Numbered from the stretch's first letter, positions 1-11,942 are shown. The stretch: 64,000 nucleotides of DNA from Thuidium tamariscinum (GCA_947034885.2 OZ019759.1:3784501-3848500); one strand, 5' to 3'. A program made the numbers and translations. Notes: a model not told the origin generated them from the letters alone.

Positions 1-1540
1 TGCGAACTACATTCCAATTGGCCATTGCTCTATCTACCATGAATCCTTTAAAATTTGGCTCAACTATTCCGTGTTTCTCCATTCTAGCATTCAATGACCT
101 CCAGAATTGTACGACCTGTATGACCCCTCCTTGGTTGTTACGGCGGAAAGATGAGATGATATTCCGTATACTAGGACTACTTAGAAATTGGAAGCGATCC
201 ATGACTTCTTCCATTTCCTCTCCCTTCAATATCTTCTTCTCTCCTTCACCGTGGTGAAATAGGTGGTTTGTAAAGAAGTCTTTACTAGTGGATAAAGCTA
301 TGGAAGAGTTTGTGGCTGAAGAAGTTCTAGCAACTTGTTCGACTATGAGTTCGGTAATTTCTTTTGCAGAATCTCTATACATGCCTTTTCCTACCGGGTG
401 ATAGTGGATTCCTAGGTGAATAGCAACCCTAGTCATATTTGGATTATGATTGTAGCAATAGTAAATTCTAGCATCACAAGTGTTGAGACATGTAGGTATT
501 GTTTTGCAGACTTTACAAACTAGTTTGTAGTCCTTTGGTGGAATGACTCCTATTGTAAAAGGAAATACTATAGATCTTGTCCACCCTGTTTCATTTCTTT
601 GAGAAGTCCTAGACAAATACTCACAACTAGGGTTTTTACAAATAAGATGGCCAACGCAGAAGGACTTACGAAACTTTAAGTTGTCCGAGTTGTGAATATT
701 TGTTGTCACTAGCTTGCACCACTCGTGTCCATCATACCGCTTGTCCATTCCCTCCAAGTTCTTTGCTGCAGACGAAGAAGAAGAGGCCTGACATGGTGGT
801 AGTTCAAAGATGGCATCTCCATTGTAAATAGGTGGTAGAAACTCCACTTGGTGGTGCTTCACAATGATCATGTCTAATGTTGATAGTTCATTTCGTGAAC
901 AGTGAATACCAGAAAGTCCCTTCAAGCATTTCATTATACTTGTTGTACTAACTACACTAGGACTATGAACTTGTTGTGAGAAGGTATGTTGTTCTGAAGT
1001 ACTGGTGGAGGTATTTTGTATGGAGTACGGAAGTTTGATGTCGTTGGACTCGTGTTTTACCAAGGAAGCTTTCATCTCAAGAGTTAAGGAAGGAGACTTG
1101 CCTTCAGACTCACTAGAGAGTTTTACAATAGTCCCTAACAACTCTACCTTTGCTTCGGTAGACATCTCATTCTGTACAAATATTGAAAAGCATTCTATAG
1201 GTGTAGTAGGCTTAGCACTTTCAGGTCCAGAAGGTCTGTTCACTGTAGAATTATCAGATTGGTGACTTGCTATCTCAATGGATGAAGCTAATATAGTTAA
1301 AGGGAGACTATAAGCCCTATAGTTCCCCTGACCTAGATACCAACAATGACCTTCATCAAAGAGACATTTTGAAAGAGGAATTGATTGAAGTAATTCACCA
1401 GATTCGGAACGACGTTCCTCTTCAACATAGATAGATGACTCAACAAATTTGAATCGAACATGAAGCAAATGGTTAAATACAGTAGCATGACCTCCTCGGT
1501 CTAAAGGAATCGAATGACCATCTATGCGAATGCTTGCCAT
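1..1540 (-). CDS. Partial transposase-like protein, N-terminal 513 residues
   Basis: One minus-strand frame stays open from an ATG at 1538-1540 to the left window edge, so the C-terminus is missing. The first third is Ser/Thr-rich and looks unstructured. From about residue 290 to 350 there is a Cys/His-rich segment with CKNPSC and CKVCKTIPTC, suggestive of a zinc-binding fold. Near residue 500 comes GFMVDRAMANWNAVR, which resembles the region around a catalytic Asp in plant DDE-type transposases. That family link is from memory and not proven. The start is supported by a TATA box about 75 bases upstream and by the absence of any earlier in-frame ATG that I noticed. It is divergent from the plus-strand gene starting at 2029. 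No frameshift or stop is visible, so it may be intact, unlike most genes here. The frame is certain, the function tentative. Confidence 0.7.
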   Translation of the reverse strand, partial: MASIRIDGHSIPLDRGGHATVFNHLLHVRFKFVESSIYVEEERRSESGELLQSIPLSKCLFDEGHCWYLGQGNYRAYSLPLTILASSIEIASHQSDNSTVNRPSGPESAKPTTPIECFSIFVQNEMSTEAKVELLGTIVKLSSESEGKSPSLTLEMKASLVKHESNDIKLPYSIQNTSTSTSEQHTFSQQVHSPSVVSTTSIMKCLKGLSGIHCSRNELSTLDMIIVKHHQVEFLPPIYNGDAIFELPPCQASSSSSAAKNLEGMDKRYDGHEWCKLVTTNIHNSDNLKFRKSFCVGHLICKNPSCEYLSRTSQRNETGWTRSIVFPFTIGVIPPKDYKLVCKVCKTIPTCLNTCDARIYYCYNHNPNMTRVAIHLGIHYHPVGKGMYRDSAKEITELIVEQVARTSSATNSSIALSTSKDFFTNHLFHHGEGEKKILKGEEMEEVMDRFQFLSSPSIRNIISSFRRNNQGGVIQVVQFWRSLNARMEKHGIVEPNFKGFMVDRAMANWNVVR

Positions 1541-1613
1541 GTCACTCACAATCTAGACTAAGACACAAAGAAGAGTAAAAGTGGCTTTACATAGTGAAAT
1601 AAAAAACATATGG

Positions 1614-1622
1614 GTTTATATA
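1614..1622 (-). promoter_or_regulatory. TATA box of the left-edge transposase-like gene
   Basis: Read on the minus strand the site is TATATAAAC in a CCCTATATAAACCC context. It lies about 75 bases before the ATG at 1540, a normal plant TATA-to-start distance with a short leader. It is one half of a divergent promoter region spanning roughly 1541-2028. Confidence 0.6.
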
Positions 1623-1980
1623 GGGTTCTCAAGGGTGCATTCATTACTTGTAAATGATGGCGGTTTAGGGTAATATGGCTTAGGCTTTAGGATTGATGGT
1701 GTATACAATAGAGGGGCTATGAAGCTAAACAATCATTTCAAAAGTAACAGTCACATTAGCATTAGCAAATACAAAGTATATAGTACAGCCCTATACTATC
1801 ATTATGACGGTGTAATTAGTTGAAGCATCGGCAATTCTTCATATACTAATTAGGGGTTGAATTATAAAATTATCTTATAGAAGTTTCTAATCTAAGATAT
1901 TCAGTCATTGGAGTTGTGGCGTACAATAAGATTATTACCTTGGTGACTCATTTGAAACAACTCCAACAAATTTCTTTTAA

Positions 1981-1988
1981 TATATAAA
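1981..1988 (+). promoter_or_regulatory. TATA box of the divergent plus-strand gene
   Basis: TATATAAA lies about 40 bases before the ATG at 2029. Together with the minus-strand TATA box at 1614-1622 it defines a divergent promoter of under 500 bp. Transcription start would be near 2010. Confidence 0.5.
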
Positions 1989-2028
1989 TCTATACTTTGA
2001 CTGACATTGGCGGCGCTGTCTTGTCAAG

Positions 2029-2547
2029 ATGCCTCGGCCAATGCAATTTTCAAATTTCAGAAGTGCCGACACCGAAATAGTTAAGTCATACGACACGCGT
2101 GAAGCCGTGAAGTGCAAAGGCAGCGTTGAGGAAGACAAGTACTTAGGGAACTGTTGGAAGAGATGGAGTCATTTCAGGGTTATTCTTGGAGTGGATCTTT
2201 CAATAGTTTAGAACAGAATTAGGTGTATCTTTGATGAGCTCATGATTGTAGAACATTCCACTCCACATTCTATCCTTCTAGAGCAAAGTAAGAGTCATAG
2301 GAAACATTGTTCTTTTTTCTATTCTTCTAGGAAAGCTTTGAGGAGAGCCAAGATGACTCGTGCAAAAAAGACACTGTCAAAGCGAGGTCGTAGTGAACCG
2401 AGTGGGTCACAAAAGTCTCTTAGTTTTGAGATAGAAGGGGGTGACCATTCGATGAGCGTTGAAGGCAAAAACACAGATCCTGTGCAAGAGTATCCAACGG
2501 AGATGCATGTCAAGGATGAAGGCACACAGTCGTAGGAAACGTCCAAG
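2029..2547 (+). pseudogene. 5-prime exons of a plus-strand gene, probably the methyltransferase-like gene
   Basis: Two exons can be joined: 2029-2222 and 2331-2547. The donor at 2223 (GTGTAT) and the acceptor after a pyrimidine tract at 2330 keep the reading frame (phase 2), and the second exon ends in TCCAAG before GTAAGT at a codon boundary. The product is short, basic in the middle (KALRRAKMTRAKK, possibly a nuclear localisation signal) and acidic after it. Two in-frame TAG codons occur, at 2209-2211 and 2533-2535; both would be CAG after one C-to-T reversal. I infer that these are the first exons of the gene whose later exons begin near 6.6 kb, because the strand and decay style agree and no other gene lies between. 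That join crosses about 4 kb of repeats and is not proven. Confidence 0.4.
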
Positions 2548-2746
2548 GTAAGTCAATTAGGTGCATCTTTTCAATCATTTTCATTCCTTGTAGTTAAAGT
2601 TGTAAGCACTAAATCAATTCATTGTATAGCAAGCCATTGAAAGATTTGCAAGTGGTCATTGAGATTTTTGTTATTAAGAGCCATTGAAGGGTATGCAATT
2701 TTTGAAAGTAGATAGAGATTAGCCATTCTTTTGAATGATGTACTAT

Positions 2747-2845
2747 CACTAGAAGAAACGCCTCAAAATTTGTGTTTGTTTCAACATAACACGTCAAGTG
2801 AGTTATGTTGAAACAAACGCAGATTTTGAGGCTTTTCTTCTAGTG
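2747..2845. mobile_element. CACTA-type MITE, 99 bp (M1)
   Basis: The element is one near-perfect palindrome starting CACTAGAAGAAA and ending TTTTCTTCTAGTG, with a small central loop around CGTCAAGTG. It is flanked by the 3-bp direct repeat TAT (2744-2746 and 2846-2848). CACTA termini with 3-bp target duplications define the CACTA/EnSpm superfamily. It has no coding capacity and sits in the presumed first long intron of the plus-strand gene. Confidence 0.85.
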
Positions 2846-3340
2846 TATCTTAGCTTTGAAGAACGTATTCCATGATGTTTGAATGCCAACTTTAAGAGCA
2901 ACACAAAGATATTGCTTACAGTGAAAATAGGAGAGTAGAAATATAACTTAGAAACTGTAATTTGTATGAACTAAAAATTCTGATTGATGCTTTGTGTTGG
3001 AAAAGAAGTTCAGATAAGGATTAGCCACCTATATCCGATCACTTAAGCAACTCAGGAACACATTGTAAAGAATATGAGCCTAGATGCAAATTTTTCCCAC
3101 ATAGCAAGATAGGAAAGATAAATATTGCAAATTTTTCAAATTCTTACTCCCAATAATGAAATATCTTTGATTTCTGAAAGTCCAAAAATACTTTGAGTCT
3201 ATAGCCAATGTTTTCAATCTTATAATTTTGATCATAGTCAATATTTCCTTTCTAGTCGATACTTTTTTCTTATTTCATGACACTTTTGGACATGTGTCAT
3301 GACCTTGTTAGTACTAACCATGAAAATTAGGGAAAAATAC

Positions 3341-3556
3341 CATTAGTAGAAACCCCCGTTTAATGTGACAAGGCCTAATTTTTCTTGACGGATTTTGCTA
3401 GGCATCAAAAGTAACAACCCGTATTTTTATATCAGCATTGATGTTGTGTTGAATGTTATTGTTGACATAAAAATATGGGTTGTTACTTTTGATGCCTAGC
3501 AAAATTCGTCAAGAAAAATTAGGCCTTGTCACATTAAACGGGGATTTCTACTAGTG
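3341..3556. mobile_element. CACTA-type MITE, 216 bp (M2)
   Basis: Long inverted arms start CATTAGTAGAAA (first arm, one mismatch from CACTA) and end TTTCTACTAGTG, with a 3-bp target duplication TAC (3338-3340 and 3557-3559). Arms include AATGTGACAAGGCC and its complement. It has the same length and very similar sequence as M3 at 33295-33510, so both belong to one subfamily. Confidence 0.85.
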
Positions 3557-5048
3557 TACATTCCAAAGTTTGATTGAATAAGTCTTCTAGCCTTGGTTGA
3601 AAGTAGCTGTATCCATTGGGTATGAATACGAGTATCAATCCTTTGTAGGCAGTAGATGGGTTTACTTTACTAAGAACTTTTCCACCAAACGACAACGTCC
3701 ATTTCATAAGCCATAATAATTAAATTATTTCATTGAAAATGAGAGAATTTCCAATGAGCGCATGAAATAAATGGATTCATTTTGTATCCCTAGTTCCATG
3801 TTCCTGCTATTTGAGTCTTTAGGTTCTAGTCCTCACATTTGAAAAAGCTTTAATTTCTATTAAGTGAAAAAATGAAATGCCTAGAGTTAAAGGCGAAAGG
3901 ACTAAGGAGTTGGGCTTTGAATTATCAAAAAAATCTTCTGAAAATATAAGATCAGATAAATGATTAACAGCTTTCAAGGGAAGGAGCTGGGATTTCAGAA
4001 TCAGTATTTTAGACAGACGTAATCACCATGAATCCAAAAAATAAATATTGAATATAGTATCAATGAGTTAAAGAATGTTGTCAAAACATTCTCACCTACC
4101 AAATTGAACTCCGTCTACCGAAGTCCCAAAAGTAACCGAGAGTAAGACAAAGAATACGAAACAGCCAGCCTAAAACCAAATCTCCAAACTCGAGAATCAT
4201 GTGGAATTCCTCGAGTCACAGATCAGTGCACCGGCAAGTTGCCAACTTTTTAGTGGGCTGCCTGATTTCCTGCAAATCCAAGTCTGTCCTCGTCTGCTCC
4301 CACCGATGGAGCAAGAATTTCAGGATATTGTGGAGAATCTTGAGTCAACGCACCTTTCAAGTTATTGTTTGCTCCTTGTAACGCTGGAAAGTAAGGAGTG
4401 ACAGACTGAGCAGCCTACGCGCCATGCCTAAAATTTCTCAAGTGTTTATTCTAACACTAATCTTGAGCCACGACCAAGCTCTACTTACATTCCACTCAGT
4501 CTTCGCAAGCTCACTAGAAGTCGATGCAGATGGCGAGGATGACCCGGACCTGTGCAAGAGTATCGGAGAATCAAGACGGACAAGCTGCGGAGCATGAGGT
4601 ACCACTAACTCACAGACTTTCAATTCCTTTGTTCTCATGAGGACCAAGAAGGTCATCAATTCTTGTCATCTTGTCTTCAGTGAAGCCGAGTTACTCTTTT
4701 TTTTTAAATTGTTCACTTTCTAACTACACCATTTTGGATTCCTCGCGAGGTATGAGTGCTTTGAGATCAAACTGTCTTGCATTAGACTTCCATATACGTA
4801 CTGCTATGATTTTTGAAGTGCATTCGTTGCTTGTTTGCCAATGAGATTGCGGTCTGAGGACACTAAAGGCAGACTGGAAGCACCTTGAAAACGCACACAC
4901 TGAGTTCACGACCAGTGAGTCAGGGATCCAGCAAGTTTTCACGATGAAATTGCACATTCAATGAAGATCTTGAAGTACACACGCGCGGTGGACGCGCCCT
5001 AGACAAATCAGTTCAAGCAGTTAGGTTCCATGTTTTGAAAAAATAGAA
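3557..5048. other. Intronic or intergenic AT-rich DNA without a supported gene
   Basis: Short frames exist on both strands around 4.2-5.0 kb (for example 4201-4401 plus), but none has splice context or recognisable composition. The stretch is most simply part of the long intron between the exons at 2.5 kb and 6.6 kb. Confidence 0.4.
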
Positions 5049-5134
5049 AGCTCCGTGGGTACCATGAGGCCCAACGCAAAACCAAATTAGGTCCAATTTG
5101 GTTGTGCGCTGGGCCTCGTGGTACCCACGAAGCT
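5049..5134. repeat. Hairpin repeat 1 of 4
   Basis: Arms of about 40 nt pair: the left arm contains GTGGGTACCATGAGGCCCA, the right arm its complement with few mismatches. It is followed by CTCACTAGTTTTTTT, a flank shared with hairpins 2 and 3. It is non-coding. Confidence 0.75.
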
Positions 5135-5357
5135 CACTAGTTTTTTTAAAGTTGTGCTTCATGATCAAGATCCCATAGCGGGTCAGTTGTAAAGTTTCGT
5201 TTTCTTTCAACATCCAGAGTCTTGGAAACCAAAAAAAGTCTCAAGTATCTTCTACTTCAAGGATGTCGTTTGGGGTCTGCGGTGTAGCTGCAGGTACATA
5301 AACAATTTTTTGTGATTTTAAAACCGGTTTGACTGCAGGTAGTTGCAAGGCAGGAAT

Positions 5358-5421
5358 GAGCGCCGTGGGTACCATGAGGCCCACCACAAAACCAATAGGC
5401 CTCGTGGTACCCACGGTGCTC
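5358..5421. repeat. Hairpin repeat 2 of 4
   Basis: A 64-bp palindrome starts GAGCGCCGTGGGTACC and ends GGTACCCACGGTGCTC, with a short loop around CCACAAAACCAATA. Core sequence is shared with hairpins 1 and 3; the downstream CTCACTCATTTTTT matches the others. Confidence 0.75.
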
Positions 5422-5650
5422 ACTCATTTTTTAAAATTTGAGCATGATGTTCGAGGTTTGTGAGGAGCGGGTTAGAAATAATTTTTTTTTAAATTTGAAT
5501 TTGGAGTTTGGCAAGCAAAAATATGTCCTCAAGCATCCCATGGGGAAGGCTACTGCGCTCCTATTGCCATGTTCCTTCGTGTGCATAGATCAGCTTCAGT
5601 GATTATTTGGAGAGGCTGCATTCTTGTTTAATTTTAGGTACATGTAAAAA

Positions 5651-5744
5651 TGAGTATGTGCCGTGGGTACCACGAGGCACGTCGTAGAACGAAGTCGGAT
5701 CCGACTTGGTTTTATGATGGGCCTCGTGGTACCCACGGCACTCA
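5651..5744. repeat. Hairpin repeat 3 of 4
   Basis: This is the longest clean copy. The outer arms read TGAGTATGTGCCGTGGG and CCCACGGCACTCA, and the centre is the palindrome AAGTCGGATCCGACTT. It has the same core as copies 1 and 2. Confidence 0.75.
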
Positions 5745-6098
5745 CTTTTTCTTTTGTCGTCTTGCAAATTCGTTGTGTTCAACACCTTCGTGTTGGTTAC
5801 TTTCTTGAGTCTTTGTTTACTTTTAGTTTGATGGAATCTTTGTTGGCAATTGAGTTAACTTAAAGTGAGGCCCGTGTGAATTCCTCAAGCTGCCCTAGGA
5901 CCCTGAGATCGTCACAGACATAGATTCTTTGAATCCCTCCGTGTTTCCCTCTAAAGCTCTCATTATTTGAATTTGAACCTCTCTGTCTCCGAAGAATCCT
6001 GCTTTGTTTTACTTACACCTTTGAAAACATGAGATTTCAGTGTTAGACAATGAATTTCCTTGGTCAAGTTCAGTCTTCTTCAAAATTTGTGGATATTT

Positions 6099-6210
6099 CA
6101 AGGAAAATGGGCTATTCTGGGGGTACTATGAGGTGATTGGGAAAATTAAGTCGGATCCAACTTGGATTTGAGATTCACCTCGTAATACCCAATTATTCTG
6201 ATCTTTCTTG
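6099..6210. repeat. Hairpin repeat 4 of 4, diverged
   Basis: Arms carry GGGGTACTATGAGGTGA and the imperfect complement TCACCTCGTAATACCC around the centre AAGTCGGATCCAACTTGG. This shares the inner palindrome with hairpin 3 but the outer arms have drifted. Confidence 0.6.
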
Positions 6211-7842
6211 AATTTTTTTATTTGATAATGTTTTGGTACTCACATTGTTATGTCTTTGTTCAACCCGCTGCTAAAGGTAGAAGTTTTGGAAAGGACAATG
6301 AAGAATTGAAGCAACAAGTTGAATTTCTATCATTATAGATAATTATCTTGAAGTAGTGTCTTTATTTGCTAATGATTTATATAAAATGATCCTAAAGACA
6401 TGATTTAAATGATGAGGAAAATTTATTTTGAATTGAAATTGATATTGAACATTTGAATTAAGGACTTGTTTCAATTACTTAGAATCATGACTTCGCAAAT
6501 GAATGCTAAATTTAATCCTTTGATGTCCAGGGTGGCTAAGGACGGGGCAAATACCAGAAGGTTTAATCTATAGAGGAAGAGAGTTCTGTGAAATAGACTA
6601 TCCCTGATATGGACGTTGGTGAACCATCCAAGCCCCAGAAGTAGCCACAGCCAGGGGTTTCCATTTCACTTGACCAAAGTAATGCAGAACAAAATTTGGT
6701 GAGTTTTGAAGACATCATGAATGCTGCGGAAAATGCCGTTGACGCATTTGAAACAAGTGTGTTTAGTGGGACTAGGGGTAATGGCCCATGGTTCTCATCT
6801 TTCAGCTCTGAGATGGAGTATCCCTCTGATTTAGAGCTCTCAAACTCTAACAGTGTAGAGTTCTTCGATTTGTATATAGCGGAGAGTGTGGTGAACATGG
6901 ACTTGTTTCAGTCCGATGAAATTATCATCTTCAACTCTAAATCTGATGAGGATGATGATGTGCAAATCATAGAGTAGGTAGAGTTGTATTCTCGAAAACA
7001 TCGTATACCATACCAGGCTTTATCCTTATTCAAGCTACTTTAATTTTGTAAATGTAATTGACCATCCAATTGCAAATACTATTTTCCACTTGAAGTAAAT
7101 TATTTTTCTTGTTGTTCCATCATTTTCATTGCAATTCATATTGTTTTCGTTTATTGTGAACATTCCATTTATTAAACTTGAACTTTGTTCTTCTAGATGG
7201 ACATCTCCCCCACCAAAACCACGGAAGTAGAAACAATATTTGAAATGCCATCCTCTCAAAACCAGAGACAGCCAAAGATTGAACAAGGAGAAGGAGAAGG
7301 AGAGGAAGGAGAGGAAGACATGGACATTGTCATTCAAGATCGTGAGGAGGAGAAGGTGATGTCAGAGGAAGAACTCCGACATATTCAGAAAAGTGATGTT
7401 GTGAAGCTTTTGGGACAACATCGAATGAAGCTCGAAGAGGTATTTCGAATGCATATACCGTTGTGCAAACTTGTGGCAATGCCAATGGTCAGACTTGCTT
7501 TGGCATCTAATATTGCAAAGCTAGAACAAGAGTTTGCAGCTGGAGGGTACCGAGATGGAGCTGCGATATTCTATGTGTCAACTACAAACAAAGATGGAAA
7601 CACTGAAGAGTTCATCCAACAGGAGATGGACAGTTGGGACCCCATTTGGAAGGAGAAAAATGAATTCTTCAAACAGAAGTTTGAGTCAAAATCAGAGCTT
7701 CAGTTCTTGAAGAACTTAAAGCTCTTCATTTGAGAGGAGAACCACAGACGAGTTGCTTGGATGAATTATATTTCCAAGCACTCAAAGGAGCACTACAATG
7801 TCGACTCTATCTTGTTGAACACAAAAGGGAAGAATGAACTTG

Positions 7843-8191
7843 CACTAGAAGAAAACTACACTGTTCCTACTAAAAACTGCGTTAAACTTGCCAAAACTGC
7901 GTTAAACTTAACAAAAACTGTGTTGGGACTACGTTGCGTTCAACATAACGTGTGGAGTGGATTGTGTTGAATTCTCCTTTCGTAACGCAAAATTTTGTGT
8001 TTCAACGTTTCAACAAAAAATTGAACAAGGAAAACGCAGTATTCAACAAGGAAAACGCAGAATTTCGTGTTAGAATGAAAAATTCCGCTTGACAAAGCAG
8101 AACCTCAACACAATCCACCCCACGCATTACGTTTAAGGCAACATAGTTTTAACACAGTTTTTGTGAAACACAACGTAGTTTTCTTCTAGTG
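7843..8191. mobile_element. CACTA-type MITE, 349 bp, inside exon 2 (M4)
   Basis: It starts CACTAGAAGAAAACTAC and ends GTAGTTTTCTTCTAGTG, with a 3-bp target duplication TTG (7840-7842 and 8192-8194). Internal sequence is partly palindromic and contains AACGCAG-like short repeats. Removing the element and one TTG restores an open exon that ends at 8222 before GTAAGT with the phase needed for exon 3, which shows that it landed in coding sequence. Confidence 0.88.
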
Positions 8192-11100
8192 TTGTCATGC
8201 AAGTCATGTACGACGTAAATAAGTAAGTTTTTTCTTTCATAATGCTTTTATTTTTCAAAGACATAATCAATTTAATTTTCTTACTTCTTTGGAGATAGTT
8301 TACTTTGTCGGCTAATATTGTATTGAATGGCTTTCAGATCTGCAGAAGACTCCCATGTGAAGACGAACTGAATACACACCTTGTACCAAGTTCAGAAGTA
8401 TGGAATGCTACCCATAGCAAAATTTGCAACTTTATTTAGGCCTGCAGAGAGAAAGAGGTGCCTTGAGCACAAGGTGACCAAAAAATGGTATTCAATACAA
8501 GCTGAGGTCTTTACATTCTTCATCTTCAAGGTAAGCTCCTTCAACTTGTTTTTAATAAATATATTTTTGTTTTACAAAATCATGAATACTCATGTGAACT
8601 TTATATCTATCTGGGATGCATGTGCAGCAAGAGATTTTACAAGCAACAGATGCAGCAGTAAGAAGGCAAATGGAGGCCACACAAGAGACTATAAGTATAC
8701 TACAGGAGGCAGCCAAAGCAATGAGGTTGGGAGCGAGGGAACGAACAAAGGCGGCCATGGTGAAGATGTTCAAATTGCTAGCGGTTGCCAACCCGGCAAA
8801 GAGAGAGGATTTCCTTAAATAGGTACATTCCAATACTTCTTAGTCTCCAACTTTACTTAAATTGCTCAAAAGATAGTTCAAATCCGTATTGAAAAACTAC
8901 TTGAAATCTTCTTGTAGGTGGAAAAGCATTGGGGCAATTATGAGGTGCTTGAAATAACTTTGGAAAAGCTCCAATTGGTCGCCACTTGCAAGATGATTAC
9001 AAAACACAAGACAAAGATACTTCAATGGTGGAACTCTTCCACACTTTTACGCGAAGCAAGGAAGTTGCCACCAAAACCAGTCTCGAAAAACCTACTTCCT
9101 CAATTTCTGGTGAAGTGCATTTGGTATGCTAGGGTAAGTGTTCAATATCTTTGCAAGAGTGACTTTGATATTAGGGAAATTCTACACCCTCTTTGATGCC
9201 TTCAAATTGGCCTCAATTGAGGTCCTTCATTGGATTTGAAGGTGAACTTGTCAAAGACCCACCCATAATATTCAAAATATTTCAAAAGCTTTCTATAATA
9301 TTCATATATTTTGACATTGTGGTTTTCTTGAAGGTACATGTTTTTTTTGGATAATTGGACTTTAGATACTTTTTGTCATTGGAATTTTAGTACTATAATT
9401 GGGTTTCCTTGGTATCAACAAACAATAAGCAATTAAGTACTAATGGCTCATTAGTTTCTAGTACTATGAGGGAGAATTTGTTTTTTGAAATATTATTGGT
9501 ACTTTGTACTCTAGATGTTTGCACAATCAAATTCCATTCATTGAATAATAAAACACTTGGAAGTTGTTGCCATTTAAATATTTGGTACTACAAGTGAGCT
9601 TTTTACATTGACAAATTTAAAAGTATTTGATGAGATTTATTCAAGCTAGCGATACATGTTGTGCACTTAGGCTATCAATTGTAGCCTTCACTAAAAGCTT
9701 TACATATCAATTCTAGTGGGGCTATTTAAAATCTCAAAATTTCTCTAATGATTAAGGTTGATATGAATTCACTATTTCTTTCATCAATTTTGTTAAGATC
9801 TCTTTATTTCATGAATTACTACATATTGACTGTGTCACATTTTCAGATAGAAGATGCTGTAGTGGACTTCTTCAACAAAATTGTGAAGGACGACAACCTT
9901 TCCATCAACTACAACACACAACCAGCACCAGAGCAGCTGCTGGAATACATAGAAGGATGGAAGCAGAAGATTTGGGAACATGGCTTCATGAATTACTTCA
10001 AGGGCCAGAAGTACTTCAAGAGGGGCCAAACTTTTTCATCTCACAAAGGCTCTAACGCTATGGTGCGCAGAGTCCTTTATCGGTATGTCATTTTCTTTAC
10101 TACTTGATAGTTAGTGGCATCATTGTGTAGTTTATAATTATTTAAATTCAATAGCATCTTGTAATTCATTCTAAATCTTAAATTCGTATTGTCTTGGCTA
10201 CTTTTCCACCCTTCAAAGGAATGTAATACAACTTCCATGTTATATTTTGCTCTTAAACTTTCATCTTGAGATTGAACAGTGCTCCATATAACTCATTTTG
10301 ATTTAATTGTAGGTACTTCAAGTTAGCGCTTGAAGCAAAGGGGGCCATTGCAAAACTGGACCTCCCTCAATTCCTTTCACGCTTCCTCGACCGCAACTTG
10401 CCTTCATGCATGTCTAGCCCACATCAATTGCGCACTTACACTACTGCTCATCTCTCTGGTGCGGGCTGGTACTTGGACTGCATACTGGAGTTCACTCATC
10501 ATTCGGAGATTCAGCTCAGGGCATCATTGGAGGGCAAGGGGATAGTAGATTTGGAGGTTGTTGACGAGTTCATCGGCATGGATGATGATGCCAGGAGGAG
10601 GGCCATCAACAAGAGGGATGTAGTGGACCGAAAGAAAGAAGTAAAGAATCAACTCATCGTGGAGGCCAAGGAGAAAAAACAGGCAGAGAAATCAACAAAG
10701 AAGGTGGAGAAATCAACAAAGAAGGTGAAGAAAGAGGCCGAGAAGGCGGAGAAAGAAACCGAGAAGAAGAAGGAAGAGAAGACTAAGGCCAAGGGAAAGA
10801 AGAAAGAGGAAGAGAAAGGGCAAGTCTTAGCTTCCTCCACTGTGGATCAAACACAAGGCGGAGTACCAAGGAAAGTCACCATCTCACAGCTCACTGAAGA
10901 TGTCATTTCACGAGTCACACAAGCCATGGTCCTCTCCGACGATGATGTGCCAAAGACTGAGGATTTAATCCTTAATATTTGCATTGAGGACATCGCCATG
11001 GATATGGAGGAGAAAAGACAGGGTGTCTATGATGAGGTCTTGAACTACTTGGTTAAAGTAATCTCTTCAAACATCTTTGCTTAAATTTATTTTACTTATT

Positions 11101-11942
11101 GTCAATGATATGAATGCTATGTACCAATGTTGTTATAATAATACATTGAAGAAAGATTTCTCTATGGTCCACAATTACATTTTGTATTTAAGAATTTTTG
11201 TATTTAAAAAAATTAGTAAGACAACAAGGCAGAACTTACAATTCCATTGGATCCAATGAAATCATTTGTATTGCTATTTTGTTCTCTATTTTCCTCCTAA
11301 ACATTATCTACATTCATATGGTTTTGTTTTCTCTAGAAATAGTTGAACATATTGACAAATATGATTTCTTTTTCAGCTGAGCTTTTTATTAAAATGACCC
11401 TACAATTCTAAATGTTGTACTAAATATTATGAATTTTCATTGAAAGGTAGAAAGCTATGCAATACTAATTTATTGAAATTCTAATGAAATATGCTTTTGT
11501 AGATGGCGGTGGGAAAAACTCGCATGTTTGAAGGTGTGGCAAATGCAAGGGCTGGTGTTGATGTCATTTTTATTGACTGTCCAGAGAACTTGCCTGTGCG
11601 AGGCATCTCTCTTACGTCAAAGGAGGTGCTGTGGCAAGGCATATTTTTTATCTTTCCATTTAAATTCAGTATGGAGCGGAAAGTCGAAAAATTAGCAACC
11701 GGATTTGCTCAGGGAACGGGTAAGATCCAGAAGTAGTACCGGATAATGCTGTAGAGACCGGTGGCAGAATAATTCCGGTTTATTACGACGGAATACCGGA
11801 ACGGAAAAATTCCGGACCCTACAGAACGGATTCTATCCGGATTCAGTCCCAGAACGGAACGGATGATTTCCGGACTTGGACCGATCGGATGGGAAAGGGA
11901 ACGGATAATTAGGAACGAAAGACCGGATCCATTTCTGGAAAG

